This document shows, piece by piece, positions 48,488 to 58,464 of a DNA stretch of 64,000 nucleotides. The first letter of the stretch is position 1, and the number at the start of each line of letters is the position of its first letter. A model generated the notes under the pieces. The model was not told the DNA's origin and did not search any database. It saw only the letters and a list, made by a program, of their open reading frames with translations. A program made the position numbers and the translations under genes. This DNA is from Moraxella osloensis (GTDB lineage: Bacteria; Pseudomonadota; Gammaproteobacteria; Pseudomonadales; Moraxellaceae). The stretch covers positions 1,674,001 through 1,738,000 of the forward strand of contig NZ_CP047226.1 of NCBI RefSeq assembly GCF_009867135.1, read 5' to 3'.

Positions 48488-49675
48488 ATGTCTGCATCAA
48501 CGTCCGCATCAACGCCACAAACCACCCTAAACGCACCATCAGCTATGCCTGATAGCGCCCAGCCGACCAACCAAAAACCTGTACTACTACAAATCCGTCA
48601 TTTATCCAAATCTTATGGCGATACCCAAATTTTGCAAAATATTAATCTAGATATTTATGACGGGGAGTTTTTGACGCTGCTGGGTCCTTCTGGCTGTGGC
48701 AAAACTACCCTGCTACGCTTGATTGGCGGATTTGAGCTACCCAATGCCGGTAGTTTGCAGTTAGAAGGGGTTGATATTGCAGGCTTACCTGCGGAAAAAC
48801 GTCCGATTAATACGGTGTTTCAGCAGTATGCCCTGTTTCCGCACATGAATGTGTACGACAATATCGCCTATGGACTAAAACTTAAAGGCGTGCCCAAAAC
48901 CGAAATCGACCAGCGGGTGCGGGAAGCGCTGGCAATGGTACAACTTGACCATACTATCAATCGTCGTCCGCAAGATTTGTCAGGGGGTCAGCAGCAGCGT
49001 ATCGCCATCGCCCGTGCCGTGGTGAATCGCCCAAAAATGCTGCTACTTGATGAACCTCTATCAGCGCTTGATGCCAAACTACGTGAGCAAATGCAATCAG
49101 AACTCAAACGCTTACAGCGTGAACTGGGTATTACCTTTGTGTTCGTGACCCACGACCAACAAGAAGCCTTGTCGATGTCTGACCGGATTGCCGTCATGAA
49201 AAACGGCGTATTCCAGCAAATTGATACGCCCATTGGTATCTATGAATCGCCTGCCAATTTATTTACCGCAAGCTTTATTGGTGAAACCAACTTGTTTAAA
49301 GGTAAAGTGCTAGAGGTCAATCCAGCCAGCATCAAAGTGGAAGTGGTTGAGCAAAATGACGGTTTTCATCCGATTCGTGAATTGCCCCGTCCAAAATTTG
49401 ACGTGCAAGTCGGTCAAAATGTCAACTTACTGCTGCGTCCTGAAGATATCCGCGTATACTACACCCATGAAGGTCATGAAGGCTTAATCGGCAACGTGGT
49501 AGACAGTGCCTACAAAGGCAGTACATTAGATTCTGTGATTCGATTAAAAAACGGCAATATCGTCAGAACGTCAGAGTACTTTAATGAAGACGATCCGAAT
49601 TTTAACTATAAACTGGGTCAAGAAGTGCGTATTGACTGGGTCGATGGTTGGGAGTGGATTTTGCCAGATGAATAA
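48488..49675 (+). CDS. potA: Polyamine ABC transporter ATPase (PotA type)
   Basis: This is the ATPase of a spermidine/putrescine importer. The protein of about 395 residues has Walker [22 protein letters not shown]-loop [20 protein letters not shown], signature [17 protein letters not shown] and Walker [16 protein letters not shown]. The C-terminal TOBE domain has [10 protein letters not shown]. An N-terminal Ser/Thr/Ala/Pro-rich extension of about 30 residues includes a 12-bp tandem repeat. The ATG at 48488 is preferred to GTG at 48482. It overlaps potB by eight bases and heads the operon potABCD. Confidence 0.92.
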   Translation: MSASTSASTPQTTLNAPSAMPDSAQPTNQKPVLLQIRHLSKSYGDTQILQNINLDIYDGEFLTLLGPSGCGKTTLLRLIGGFELPNAGSLQLEGVDIAGLPAEKRPINTVFQQYALFPHMNVYDNIAYGLKLKGVPKTEIDQRVREALAMVQLDHTINRRPQDLSGGQQQRIAIARAVVNRPKMLLLDEPLSALDAKLREQMQSELKRLQRELGITFVFVTHDQQEALSMSDRIAVMKNGVFQQIDTPIGIYESPANLFTASFIGETNLFKGKVLEVNPASIKVEVVEQNDGFHPIRELPRPKFDVQVGQNVNLLLRPEDIRVYYTHEGHEGLIGNVVDSAYKGSTLDSVIRLKNGNIVRTSEYFNEDDPNFNYKLGQEVRIDWVDGWEWILPDE

Positions 49676-50600
49676 TACTACTTCACCTTCGACCTCTAGC
49701 ATTTCGACTGCTACCGCGCCTGCCGCTGTTATGACGAAACAAGGCGGGCGCGGCTTTCAGCGTGCGACCCTGTTTGTGATTTGGGCATGGTTGATTATTT
49801 TTGCCCTGATTCCCAATATCTTGGTGATTGCTGCCAGTTTTTTGACCCGGGATGAAGATAAGTTTTTAACACTGCCGGTCACCCTCGACAACTATATTCG
49901 ATTGATTGATCCACTTTATTTAAAAGTGTTTTTGCATTCGCTGTCGATGGCAGGAATGACGACGATTATCTGTTTGCTGCTCGGTTATCCGTTTGCCTAC
50001 CTGGTCAGTAAAGCCGATAAAAAATGGCAGTCATTATTGATGTTATTGCTCGTGATTCCGTTTTGGACCAACTCATTGGTGCGTCTGTATGCGGTGAAAC
50101 TCATTATGGCAGCCAATGGTCTACTTAGCACCCTGCTGATTAACCTTGGGCTTATCAACGAGCCTTTACAAATTTTATATACCCAAAAAGCGGTGATTGG
50201 CGGTTTGGTGTATTTGCTGTTTCCGTTTATGGTACTGCCCCTGTATGCGGTATTTGTGGATTTGCGTGACGATTATATTTTGGCATCCAAAGATTTGGGC
50301 GCTAACAAGCTACAAACCTTTTGGCACGTGATTTTACCGCTCACTACACCAGGGATTATTTCAGGGGTATTGTTGGTGCTGTTGCCTGCCATGGGCATGT
50401 TTTATGTGGCGGATATCTTGGGCGGTTCACGTAACTTGCTGGTGGGCAATATCATCAAATCGCAGTTTTTGGATGCCCGTGACTGGCCATTTGGTGCCGC
50501 GGCGTCCGTGCTATTGACGCTTGCCATGGCATTGCTGATTATGGCGTATCGAGCCAGTAGTAAACGCATTGGCAAAACTGACTACAACGAAGTGGCATAA
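49668..50600 (+). CDS. potB: Polyamine ABC transporter permease (PotB type)
   Basis: PotB is the first membrane subunit of the importer. The 310-residue protein starts at ATG 49668, eight bases before the end of potA, so translation is coupled. An N-terminal Ser/Thr-rich tail precedes six spans. The EAA loop that contacts the ATPase reads [20 protein letters not shown], with the usual GxxxxxxxxxLPL spacing. [11 protein letters not shown] is typical of PotB/PotH. potC follows after ten bases. Confidence 0.92.
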   Translation: MNNTTSPSTSSISTATAPAAVMTKQGGRGFQRATLFVIWAWLIIFALIPNILVIAASFLTRDEDKFLTLPVTLDNYIRLIDPLYLKVFLHSLSMAGMTTIICLLLGYPFAYLVSKADKKWQSLLMLLLVIPFWTNSLVRLYAVKLIMAANGLLSTLLINLGLINEPLQILYTQKAVIGGLVYLLFPFMVLPLYAVFVDLRDDYILASKDLGANKLQTFWHVILPLTTPGIISGVLLVLLPAMGMFYVADILGGSRNLLVGNIIKSQFLDARDWPFGAAASVLLTLAMALLIMAYRASSKRIGKTDYNEVA

Positions 50601-50610
50601 GGGGGACGCT

Positions 50611-51414
50611 ATGTCTAATACTATGAAATGGTTGTCTCGCCTGTATTTGACCATCGTATATCTGCTGATGTTCTCGCCGATTGCGGTGATGGTGATTTTC
50701 TCGTTTAATGCCTCAAAAGTCGGCTATCAATGGGGCGGTTTTAGTACCCATTGGTACAGCGAGTTATTTAGTAATGCCGCGATGGTACAAGCTGCCATCA
50801 ACTCCGTCATACTGGCGGTAGTGGCTGCGACGATTTCTACTGCGATTGGCGGTTTGACGGCGTTAGCGTTACAGCGTTATGACTTTAAAGGTAAATCGAT
50901 ACTACAAAGCTTGCTATTTGTGCTGATGATGTCGCCTGAGATTGTCTTGGCGATTTCGCTATTGGCGTTATTTTTGATTGTGGGGATACAGCTGGGTTTT
51001 GTGACGTTGCTAATTGCGCACATTACCTTTTGTCTGCCCTTTGTGGTGATTACGGTGACTGCGCGTCTATCTAGCCTCGACACCCGCGTATTGGAAGCGG
51101 CGCGTGATTTGGGTGCCAATGAATTTACCATGATTCGTACCGTGCTTGTACCGATTATTTTGCCTGCGATTTTGGCGGGCTGGGTGCTTGCCTTTACCCT
51201 ATCACTTGATGATGTGGTGGTATCGACGTTCAATACAGGACCTGAATTTGAGATTTTACCATTACAGATTTATTCGATGGTGCGTGTCGGGGTAAAACCT
51301 GAAGTCAACGCCGTTGGTACAATCTTGCTCGCAATCTCGCTACTGGGTCTGATTATCTCACAGTTATTACTTGCCAAAAAGTCGATGAATCTACCATCGA
51401 CCCAAAAACGTTAA
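50611..51414 (+). CDS. potC: Polyamine ABC transporter permease (PotC type)
   Basis: PotC is the second membrane subunit. The 267-residue protein starts at ATG 50611, with GGGGGA just upstream. It has six spans, the PotC/PotI block SFNASKVGYQWGGFSTHWY, and the EAA loop EAARDLGANEFTMIRTVLVP. LSLDDVVVSTFNTGPEFEIL is a PotC/PotI signature. It is the third gene of the operon; the binding protein gene follows after 11 bases. Confidence 0.92.
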   Translation: MSNTMKWLSRLYLTIVYLLMFSPIAVMVIFSFNASKVGYQWGGFSTHWYSELFSNAAMVQAAINSVILAVVAATISTAIGGLTALALQRYDFKGKSILQSLLFVLMMSPEIVLAISLLALFLIVGIQLGFVTLLIAHITFCLPFVVITVTARLSSLDTRVLEAARDLGANEFTMIRTVLVPIILPAILAGWVLAFTLSLDDVVVSTFNTGPEFEILPLQIYSMVRVGVKPEVNAVGTILLAISLLGLIISQLLLAKKSMNLPSTQKR

Positions 51415-51425
51415 AGGAGACTTAT

Positions 51426-52604
51426 ATGATATCTCGGATGCTCAATAGAAGACGTTTTTTAGGGTATGGCTTGGGTGTTGGCGGTGCCGTTTTAACAGGT
51501 GGGCTGGCAAGTAATCTAACGGGTTGTCAAAAAGCGAGCGAAACTGCGACTAGCACTGCGACTAGCACTGCGACTAGCACTGCGACTAGCACTGCGGCGT
51601 CTGCGCCTACTGCCAGTCAAGGTGGCAAGGTTGTCAATGTGTATAACTGGACGGAGTATATCTCTGACCAAGTGCTTAAAGATTTTACCGCAGAGACAGG
51701 TATCGACGTTATTTATAGCACCTTTGATTCTAACGAAGCCATGTATGCCAAGCTCAAACTGATGAATGGCAGTGGTGAGTATGATGTGGCGTTTCCGGGT
51801 ACGGATTTTGTCGATAAAATGCGTAAAGAAGGGATGCTTGAGCCGCTCGACCATACCAAATTAACCAATTTTGGCAACCTTGGCAAAACCTTTATCAATG
51901 CCCCTTTTGACCCTGAAAACAAGTTTAGTATCCCCTATCTGTGGGGCTCATCAGGCATTGCAGTCAATACCAAACGCATTGCTAAAGCAAACTTAAGCAG
52001 CTGGAATGACTTATGGCAACCGCAATACCAAGGGCGTGTCATGCTGATGAATGACATCCGTGATGTGTTCACCATGAGTCTATTGACCCTTGGCTATAAC
52101 GGCAGTACCAAAAACCCTGAAGCCATCAAACAAGCGTATGAAAAACTCACCAAGCTGATGCCCAATGTGCGCACCTTTAATTCAGACGCACCGCGCATGC
52201 CGTTTATGGAAGGGGAAACTTACTTGGGATTGGCTTGGAACGGTGAAGTCATTATGGCGCAAGACCAAGGGATGCCAGAGCTCGACTTTGTCTATCCAAA
52301 AGAAGGCGCTATTATGTGGATGGATAACATGGTCATCCCCAAAAATGCCAAAAACAACGACAACGCCCATAAGTTTATCGATTTTATCTTGCGACCCAAA
52401 TACGCTGCCATGATTAGTGAAGAAATCGGCTACGGCTCGCCCAATGAGGCAGCAAAAAAAGAAATGCCATCTGAGCTTGCCAACAATCCGATTGTGTATC
52501 CGCCAGCTGATTTGCTAAAACATGCCATGTTCCGTGAAGACGTAGGCGATGAGATAATGGCGCTATATCAGCAGTATTGGGATAGGCTCAAAGTGGATAT
52601 GTGA
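51426..52604 (+). CDS. potD: Polyamine-binding lipoprotein (PotD/PotF type)
   Basis: This 392-residue substrate-binding protein belongs to the PotD/PotF family, with VYNWTEYISDQVLKDF, PYLWGSSGIAVN and the GEVIMAQD region. It carries a twin-arginine-like signal (NRRRFLGYGLGVGG) that ends in a lipobox LTGC at Cys34, so it looks like a Tat-exported lipoprotein. Four perfect 12-bp repeats (51543-51590) then code for Thr-Ala-Thr-Ser units, a flexible tether between lipid anchor and domain. Specificity (spermidine or putrescine) cannot be settled by eye. It ends the pot operon. Confidence 0.9.
   Translation: MISRMLNRRRFLGYGLGVGGAVLTGGLASNLTGCQKASETATSTATSTATSTATSTAASAPTASQGGKVVNVYNWTEYISDQVLKDFTAETGIDVIYSTFDSNEAMYAKLKLMNGSGEYDVAFPGTDFVDKMRKEGMLEPLDHTKLTNFGNLGKTFINAPFDPENKFSIPYLWGSSGIAVNTKRIAKANLSSWNDLWQPQYQGRVMLMNDIRDVFTMSLLTLGYNGSTKNPEAIKQAYEKLTKLMPNVRTFNSDAPRMPFMEGETYLGLAWNGEVIMAQDQGMPELDFVYPKEGAIMWMDNMVIPKNAKNNDNAHKFIDFILRPKYAAMISEEIGYGSPNEAAKKEMPSELANNPIVYPPADLLKHAMFREDVGDEIMALYQQYWDRLKVDM
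51543..51596. repeat. 12-bp tandem repeat inside potD, four perfect units
   Basis: ACTGCGACTAGC is repeated four times without change, followed by a partial unit. It is in frame and encodes (TATS)4 just after the lipobox cysteine. Confidence 0.95.
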
Positions 52605-52634
52605 TTTTTCAATAAGCGGTCATTAAAAAGCTAT

Positions 52635-52670
52635 AAAAAAAGCGGGCTTATGATTAAGTCCGCTTTTTTT
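52635..52670. terminator. Bidirectional terminator, pot operon/gor
   Basis: A7-GCGG and CCGC-T7 arms, with an inner CTTA/TAAG stem, form a symmetric hairpin between convergent genes. Confidence 0.92.
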
Positions 52671-52685
52671 ACCCTAAAAATCCGC

Positions 52686-54056
52686 TTAGCGCATGGTGAC
52701 AAACTCTTCTGAGCCAGTCGGATGAATCGCCACCGTGTCATCAAAGTCACGTTTGGTGGCACCCATTTTAATTGCCACTGCAAAGCCTTGAATCATCTCA
52801 TCGACGCCAAAACCTACGCCATGCAAGCCCACCACTTTTTCTTCTTCACCCACACAAATCAGCTTCATGTGACACGGTTCACGGTGCTTGGTCACGGCAC
52901 TATACATCGGGGTAAAACTGGATTTATAGACTTTAACCGCATTGATGCCATAGCCTTTGACCGCCTCTTCTTCACTCAGCCCTATAGTACCAATCGGTGG
53001 ATGGCTAAAAATCACGCTCGGCACTAGGTTATAGTCCAAATGCTCATTGGGTTTGTTGTTAAACAAGCGCTCAGATAGTCTGCGACCTGCTGCCACCGCC
53101 ACTGGGGTCAATTGAATACCATGTTCGATGATGTCGCCCACCGCATAGATACCTTCGACATTGGTATTTTGATAGGCATCGACTTTAACAAAGCCTTGCT
53201 CATTGACTTCAACGCCCGCTTTATCAAGATTGATTGTATCGGTTGCAGGTTCGCGACCCGTTGCCCAAATCAAACAATCCACCGTCAAGGTCTCATTGTT
53301 TGACAATTCAATGCTCAATGAGCCATCCTGGTTTTTGCGTACTTGTTGTGGCAGCAATCCATAATGAAATTCAATGCCATCATCGTGCATGATATGAGTG
53401 AGCGTGGTGACAATGTCGGCATCGAAGTTTTTGAGCACCCGCTTGCTACGCACAATCAGATGGGTCTTTGAGCCCAATGCATTCATCACCCCTGCAATCT
53501 CAACACCGATATAGCCTGAACCGACAATCGCTACCCGCTGTGGTAATTCGGTCAAGTCAAAAAAACCATCCGAGTCAATACCCAACTCTGCCCCTTCAAT
53601 CGCTGGGCGAACAGGTCGACCGCCCATCGCTAGCAAAATATGGTCAGCGGTAATGGTCTCTATTGTGCCGTCATTTTTATACACCTCAACGGTATGCTTA
53701 TCGGCAAATTTGGCAAAACCATGAATTACATCGACTTGGTTATTTTTCAGACCATTGTTGTACGACTGATGAATACGGCTGATGTAAGCTTGGCGACTTT
53801 GTACCAATTTGGCAAAGTCAAATTGTTTAACCTCCAAATCAAAGCCATAGTCAGGCGCATAGTGATGGATCGCTGCTGCCATATTGGCGCCATACCACAT
53901 CACTTTTTTGGGTACACAGCCCACATTGACGCAAGTACCGCCTAGCTGCTTGGCTTCAATCAAGGCACATTTTTTACCATAGCTGGCAGCACGGTTAATG
54001 GATGCAATGCCCCCTGACCCACCACCAATAGCGATATAATCATAATGTTTGCTCAT
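52686..54056 (-). CDS. gor: Glutathione-disulfide reductase
   Basis: Gor reduces oxidised glutathione with NADPH. From ATG 54056 (AGGAAG five bases upstream) the protein is 456 residues; the open extension to 54122 lacks family sequence. It has the FAD motif [19 protein letters not shown], the redox disulfide [13 protein letters not shown], the NAD(P) motif [18 protein letters not shown] followed by an Arg-bearing strand, and the C-terminal [12 protein letters not shown] with the active-site His. Glutathione use also fits the nearby gloA. It is a single gene converging with the pot operon. Confidence 0.94.
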   Translation of the reverse strand: MSKHYDYIAIGGGSGGIASINRAASYGKKCALIEAKQLGGTCVNVGCVPKKVMWYGANMAAAIHHYAPDYGFDLEVKQFDFAKLVQSRQAYISRIHQSYNNGLKNNQVDVIHGFAKFADKHTVEVYKNDGTIETITADHILLAMGGRPVRPAIEGAELGIDSDGFFDLTELPQRVAIVGSGYIGVEIAGVMNALGSKTHLIVRSKRVLKNFDADIVTTLTHIMHDDGIEFHYGLLPQQVRKNQDGSLSIELSNNETLTVDCLIWATGREPATDTINLDKAGVEVNEQGFVKVDAYQNTNVEGIYAVGDIIEHGIQLTPVAVAAGRRLSERLFNNKPNEHLDYNLVPSVIFSHPPIGTIGLSEEEAVKGYGINAVKVYKSSFTPMYSAVTKHREPCHMKLICVGEEEKVVGLHGVGFGVDEMIQGFAVAIKMGATKRDFDDTVAIHPTGSEEFVTMR

Positions 54057-54190
54057 AATTCTTCCTGTTTTTTGGTTATCTTCAAACTTATATACGGTTA
54101 TTTTACCAAGTTTTGGTAGCAAGAAAAGTTGTTAATTCTCACCTTTCTCATTGATAAAATAAAACAAATAAGCGCTTTTTTTGAATAATT

Positions 54191-55414
54191 TTAATGAAAA
54201 AGGTTTAAACACCCTTGTGTCACTTCAAAAGGCATCAGATAAAATCGGGTTTCTTTGGGTTGGCAAAATTCAATCTGCTGTGCCTTCAATTGCATGCTGA
54301 GTGTTGGGAAAATCAGCCAAGCTTCATCGGCATCAAATTCATTGGCGTAGGTAAGTAGTTGGTACATATCTGCCAAGCTTATGTCGTTGAAAGTAGCCGT
54401 TTTTTTCCATTTTACATCAGCGATAATGAGTTTATCGGCAGACTTTAGCCAAATATCGGGTTTGATGGTTAACCCTTGCTGCACGGTCAATGGCTGTCTT
54501 TTCTGCTCAACTAGCTCAAAATTCTGCGCTGCAAATTGTTGTTGGATTTTTCTGCCCACCCATTTTTCAAAGGCAAATGGCATATTCACCAGCCAAGTTG
54601 GGGTCAGAAACTGCCCTTGGCTACTCGCTTGTTGTAGTGTCAGCAGCGCATAACAAAAGCTGATAAAAGTATAATTACGCTGGGCAGTCAGACTGGGCAA
54701 CGCGGTCAACTCTTGCAGCGCTTGAGACAATAAGGTGTCGTATAAGTTTTTGGCAACGGTACCCACTGCCTGCCACTGCGGCGGTAATGGGCTCGACAAT
54801 GGGCTGCTAGCCATGCTGCCAATCACCCGCTCGATGGTGGTTTTCACCAAACGATTGCCAGCGGTATCCATCACAAAATTTTCAGTCTGATGATAAAACT
54901 TATGCGGCTGGTGGAAGTTATGCTGCAATTGCTCTTTGACCATTAATTTACCCTGCAGATAGGGCTGATTTTGCTCAAATTGCTGATATTGCTGATTGGG
55001 CACATACTGCGCAAATCCCTGCCAAAAATACGCTTGCAGCCACTCGCTAAGCGATAGCGAATGATTGATTGGTGGAGGATTAATGAGTAGTTGATTGGCT
55101 AGATTGGGTAACGACTTGGGCAATAAGGCTTGCCACACCGCTGTCAGCATCTGTTGCACCCATTGACGGGTTTGGGTAACTTCATCGGCATGGGTAATGT
55201 GGCTTTGTGCAAGTTTTGGCAAAATCTCAACTTGCCCGCCACTGGGCAACCCAATCACACCGATATAGTGGCGCACTTTGAGTTGCCATTGTTGCTGTTT
55301 ACGCTCAATGCGAAACACGTCAAAATTTTGCTCGATAAGCCAGTCAAAATCCTGCTCATCGTCAAAATCTGCCGCGGTCAGGCAACTATGTTCAAATGTG
55401 ATGATGACTTTCAT
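54191..55414 (-). CDS. mcrC: McrC-type 5-methylcytosine restriction subunit
   Basis: McrC is the nuclease partner of McrB in type IV restriction systems, which cut modified DNA. The 407-residue protein has the N-terminal beta-rich part with VRHYIGVIGLPSGGQVEILPK. The C-terminal PD-(D/E)xK nuclease core has IKPDIWLKSADKLIIADVKW, where the Asp, Asp and Lys form the active site. It starts inside the mcrB stop (ATGA overlap), so the two subunits are made together. The system stands beside an IS982-family element. Confidence 0.9.
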   Translation of the reverse strand: MKVIITFEHSCLTAADFDDEQDFDWLIEQNFDVFRIERKQQQWQLKVRHYIGVIGLPSGGQVEILPKLAQSHITHADEVTQTRQWVQQMLTAVWQALLPKSLPNLANQLLINPPPINHSLSLSEWLQAYFWQGFAQYVPNQQYQQFEQNQPYLQGKLMVKEQLQHNFHQPHKFYHQTENFVMDTAGNRLVKTTIERVIGSMASSPLSSPLPPQWQAVGTVAKNLYDTLLSQALQELTALPSLTAQRNYTFISFCYALLTLQQASSQGQFLTPTWLVNMPFAFEKWVGRKIQQQFAAQNFELVEQKRQPLTVQQGLTIKPDIWLKSADKLIIADVKWKKTATFNDISLADMYQLLTYANEFDADEAWLIFPTLSMQLKAQQIEFCQPKETRFYLMPFEVTQGCLNLFH

Positions 55415-56706
55415 TGGACACTTTGATAGATTGCAAGATAGCTATTTGGGTCATCAAGCGCCGGGGTATGGATGTCAAAACCCGCTTGCTGCGCCATAAA
55501 TCCAGTTGCTTTTTTGTTATCAATCAGCCTGATAAAGGTTTGCCCAAAGATTGCTTGCAGGATTTGTCCATGCTGCTGGCAGGCTTGCGCCACTTGTGGG
55601 ATGATGGATTGGCTAAACGCAGCGCTTAACGCTTGCAGCGAATCAATACCCCACAAAAAACTATGCCCTAACTGGCTGTCTTTTGCCAAATTCTGCGAGA
55701 TTCTTTCGTTCAATGCGGTCAACAACTTGGCTAAATCAATCTCAATCCCATTTGCCATCACTTTACCCAATAACTGTGGCTGTGGTCGACATTCAACAAA
55801 TTCAAAACGGCGGCGAAATGCCATATCGAGCGGCGCCAATGAATGATCTTGGCTGTTCATGGTGGCGTAGATATCGACATTGCTAGGCACACTAAACGGC
55901 TGACGCGAATACGCCAAATTCACCGATAAGCTATCTGTCTGTCCTGCGCGTTTCGTCGGTTCAATCAAACTCATCAACTCCCCAAACACGCGGGCGACAT
56001 TGGCGCGGTTGATTTCATCAATCAACATGGCATAACGGTGACTAGGGTCTTGTTTGGCTTGTTGACACAGTCTAAGAAATGCGCCTGACTCAACGCGGTA
56101 GCTCATCTGTCCATTGTCCGCGATGTGGGGACGAATCCCTTCGACAAATTCTTCATACCCATACGCCTGATGAAAACTGACAAAACTAAAGCGTTCTAGC
56201 TTTGGCTGTAAATAGTTGGGCTGAAACTGGCTGTGAATTGCCAATTGATAATCATCAAGCTTGTTTTGCAAGTCTGCTAATAACGGCAAGCTGTCTGCTA
56301 ATAAAAACCAATTACTGCTATCGTCTTTATCAAAATACGATTGGCTAGCGCGGCTGCTTTGCTTCACCGTTAGAGAATTTGGATGACTAAATCGCTGTAA
56401 TCTTCCCCATACGGTTTGACTCAAACTTTCATTACCTTCTCTTAGCGCGGCTTTTTGTAAAAAAAATGGATGCTGCATGATTTCTGGTACTTTTAATAGC
56501 AACTTACATTTTTTTCTTTCTTCTAAAAATACTAAACAAATCACCTCGAGCCAATTCATAGGCTCGACTAATGCTTTTAGCAATTCATCCGCATTGACGA
56601 CTGGCAATATCTCGGTATATTGTTTGGCGATTTGTTGCAGTCGGTAGGTCTTGCCTGTCCCTGCTACGCCTGTATAGATAATATTTTTTACTGGCTCACG
56701 AATCAT
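55411..56706 (-). CDS. mcrB: McrB-type AAA+ GTPase, compact form
   Basis: McrB is the GTP-driven motor of McrBC. The 431-residue product begins almost at the Walker A motif (YTGVAGTGKTYRL, residues 11-23), so the usual N-terminal DNA-binding domain is absent. Between Walker A and the conserved SFVSFHQAYGYEEFVEGIRP lies an insert of about 130 residues, including WLEVICLVFLEE, QHPFFLQKAAL and TVWGRLQRFSHPN, which looks like a winged-helix module. Walker B is YAMLIDEINRANVARVFGEL, and the sensor region has ATMNSQDHSLAPLDMAFRRR. It overlaps mcrC by four bases. Confidence 0.88.
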   Translation of the reverse strand: MIREPVKNIIYTGVAGTGKTYRLQQIAKQYTEILPVVNADELLKALVEPMNWLEVICLVFLEERKKCKLLLKVPEIMQHPFFLQKAALREGNESLSQTVWGRLQRFSHPNSLTVKQSSRASQSYFDKDDSSNWFLLADSLPLLADLQNKLDDYQLAIHSQFQPNYLQPKLERFSFVSFHQAYGYEEFVEGIRPHIADNGQMSYRVESGAFLRLCQQAKQDPSHRYAMLIDEINRANVARVFGELMSLIEPTKRAGQTDSLSVNLAYSRQPFSVPSNVDIYATMNSQDHSLAPLDMAFRRRFEFVECRPQPQLLGKVMANGIEIDLAKLLTALNERISQNLAKDSQLGHSFLWGIDSLQALSAAFSQSIIPQVAQACQQHGQILQAIFGQTFIRLIDNKKATGFMAQQAGFDIHTPALDDPNSYLAIYQSVQ

Positions 56707-56829
56707 GGTTACTTCTTAATTTTTAATGTCTATTTTGTGATGGCTTATTATGGATAAGCTGACCAAATTTATCAAATCAGTGATTAATAACCAAATTTTT
56801 GCATCAACTTAACTATTTTTATCAAGTTG

Positions 56830-57811
56830 ACCCCACTCTCAACACTTTTAGAGGGGGTTGAAACAAAAAAGGCATGAACTTAAACTTTAATCAATGACCA
56901 AAAAGATTAGAGAATAAGCCATGCCCATCGACGAATTTATCATTAAAATCTATCTAATGGTAGATGACTACTACAAAAAGATTGTAACAAACCGCCTAAG
57001 ACAAGGCGGATATGCACCAAAGCTAACCGACAGTGAAATTATTACCATGGAGATAGTGGGTGAGTTTTTACAGATGGACACCGACTCACAAATCCATCAG
57101 TATTTTAAACAACACTGGCAAACATGGTTTCCCAATCTAGGCTCATATCCCAACTTTGCCAAGCAATGCGTCAATTTGTTACAGGTAAAAACTTTGATAC
57201 AACAGCATATCGTTAAACAGCATGGGCAAGACAATATCCATTTTATTGATGGCTTTCCCATTCCTGTGTGTCAATATGCCAGAGCCTATCGGCATAAAAC
57301 CTTCAAATATGAAGGTAGCTATAGTTACTGTGCCTCAAAGCAACAAAAATATTTTGGCTTTGAAGGACATTTACTCATTAATCTATCGGGCATGATAACC
57401 AATTTTACCTTTGCCTCTGCCAGAATAGATGAAAGATTAGTGGCACCTGATATGCTTGATAATATCAAAGGCTTGTTAGGTGCAGATATGGGCTATATTA
57501 GCCCTGATTTATCTGAGTATTGCTTTAAGCGATGGATTGATTTGCAAACACCGCTTAGAAAAAATATGCCCGATAAGCGACCAATCAGTGTACTTAATCG
57601 TCTTAAAAATGCTCGTCGCAATATTGAGACGGTGATTGGTCAGTTATCAGAGCGGTTTAATATGCAAAAGGTGAGAGCGAGAGATTTATGGCATTTGTCT
57701 CACAGATTTATGCGTAAAATCTTGGCTCATAACGTTTGCTTTATAATCAATAAACAGTTAGGTAATCCCCCACTTCAGTTTGAGTTGCTTATTTCAAGTT
57801 GAGAGTGGGGT
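56830..57811 (+). mobile_element. IS982-family insertion sequence, complete
   Basis: The element is 982 bp, bounded by inverted repeats ACCCCACTCTCAAC (56830-56843) and its complement (57798-57811). The bases next to the two ends (TCAAGTTG on the left, ATCATGAC on the right) do not match, so no target duplication is seen. One transposase gene fills the element. Confidence 0.92.
56921..57802 (+). CDS. IS982-family transposase
   Basis: This is a 293-residue DDE transposase of the IS982 family. It has the N-terminal LTDSEIITMEIVGEFLQMD, the first catalytic Asp in IHFIDGFPIPVCQYAR, the second in LLGADMGYISPDL, and the Glu helix NARRNIETVIGQLSERFNM. The TGA stop lies inside the right inverted repeat, as is common in this family. 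It has no frameshift and should be functional. Confidence 0.94.
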   Translation: MPIDEFIIKIYLMVDDYYKKIVTNRLRQGGYAPKLTDSEIITMEIVGEFLQMDTDSQIHQYFKQHWQTWFPNLGSYPNFAKQCVNLLQVKTLIQQHIVKQHGQDNIHFIDGFPIPVCQYARAYRHKTFKYEGSYSYCASKQQKYFGFEGHLLINLSGMITNFTFASARIDERLVAPDMLDNIKGLLGADMGYISPDLSEYCFKRWIDLQTPLRKNMPDKRPISVLNRLKNARRNIETVIGQLSERFNMQKVRARDLWHLSHRFMRKILAHNVCFIINKQLGNPPLQFELLISS

Positions 57812-58363
57812 ATCATGACTGCCTTCGTACAAGCCTATTCAAAAAGCCCGGCAAAAATATCTTCTTTTGGCTTCCCAACAGGGTTAGGTATTGCCCCAAA
57901 TACCTTTACTGGCTTTTTATTGGTGGCTGCGATTGTGTTTGGTATTTTTACCAGTATCTCAGGGATTGGCGCCGACAAAATCGGTCGTAAAAAATGGCTG
58001 ATTGGCGTGACTATATTATGTATGTTATTTGCCTGCTTTATGCCAATGCTGCTCAGCAATGGTACACCAACCACGGTATTTATTTTCCTCATTTTGGGCA
58101 TGGCATGTATGGGTATGTCGTTTGGTCCAATGGCGGCGCTATTACCAGAGCTGTTCCCCACCGAAGTACGGTATTCAGGTGCGTCACTGGCTTACAATCT
58201 AGCGGCGATTGTGGGTGCATCGATTCCTGCGATTTATGCCATCAAAATCAACGAGCAATATGGCATGAAAGGTGTGGCTATATATATTGTTATTAACGGT
58301 TTGATTTCTCTCATCGCGTTATTCTCAATTAAAGAAACCAAAAATATCGATTTGATGGATTAA
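57812..58363 (+). pseudogene. MFS transporter, C-terminal half only
   Basis: The frame starts directly at the right end of the IS982 element and gives about 182 residues. These match the C-terminal half of an MHS-type MFS permease: TFTGFLLVAAIVFGIFTSI (span 8), the loop ADKIGRKKWL, and the ELFPTEVRYSGASLAYNLAA block. The first six or seven spans, roughly 230 residues, are missing and are not found on the other side of the element. An ATG at 57815 could start a fragment, but it cannot be a working permease. The stop is inside a 12-bp repeat. Confidence 0.88.
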
Positions 58364-58387
58364 AGGATAGATTAAAGGATAGACTAA
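58358..58387. repeat. 12-bp tandem repeat over a stop codon
   Basis: GATTAAAGGATA (58358-58369, with the MFS remnant stop), GATTAAAGGATA (58370-58381) and GACTAA lie end to end, giving three in-frame stops. Confidence 0.88.
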
Positions 58388-58400
58388 AAACTGATACCTC

Positions 58401-58431
58401 AAAAACGCTGGCAAATGCTGGCGTTTTTTTT
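58401..58431 (+). terminator. Terminator after the MFS remnant
   Basis: AAAAACGC and GCGTTTTT pair around a 12-base loop and lead into a T8 tract. Confidence 0.75.
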
Positions 58432-58464
58432 GCCCAAGGCGGTTATAATAAAATTTTCAATACC

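Noticed and set aside
51543-51590. A CRISPR-like or mobile repeat in potD.
   Set aside because: The 12-bp units are in frame, have no spacers and encode a plain protein linker.
56707-56829. An N-terminal piece of mcrB cut off by the IS982 element.
   Set aside because: The 123 bp between mcrB and the element have no coding frame continuing the protein, and the ATG at 56706 fits a known compact form. Loss cannot be fully excluded.
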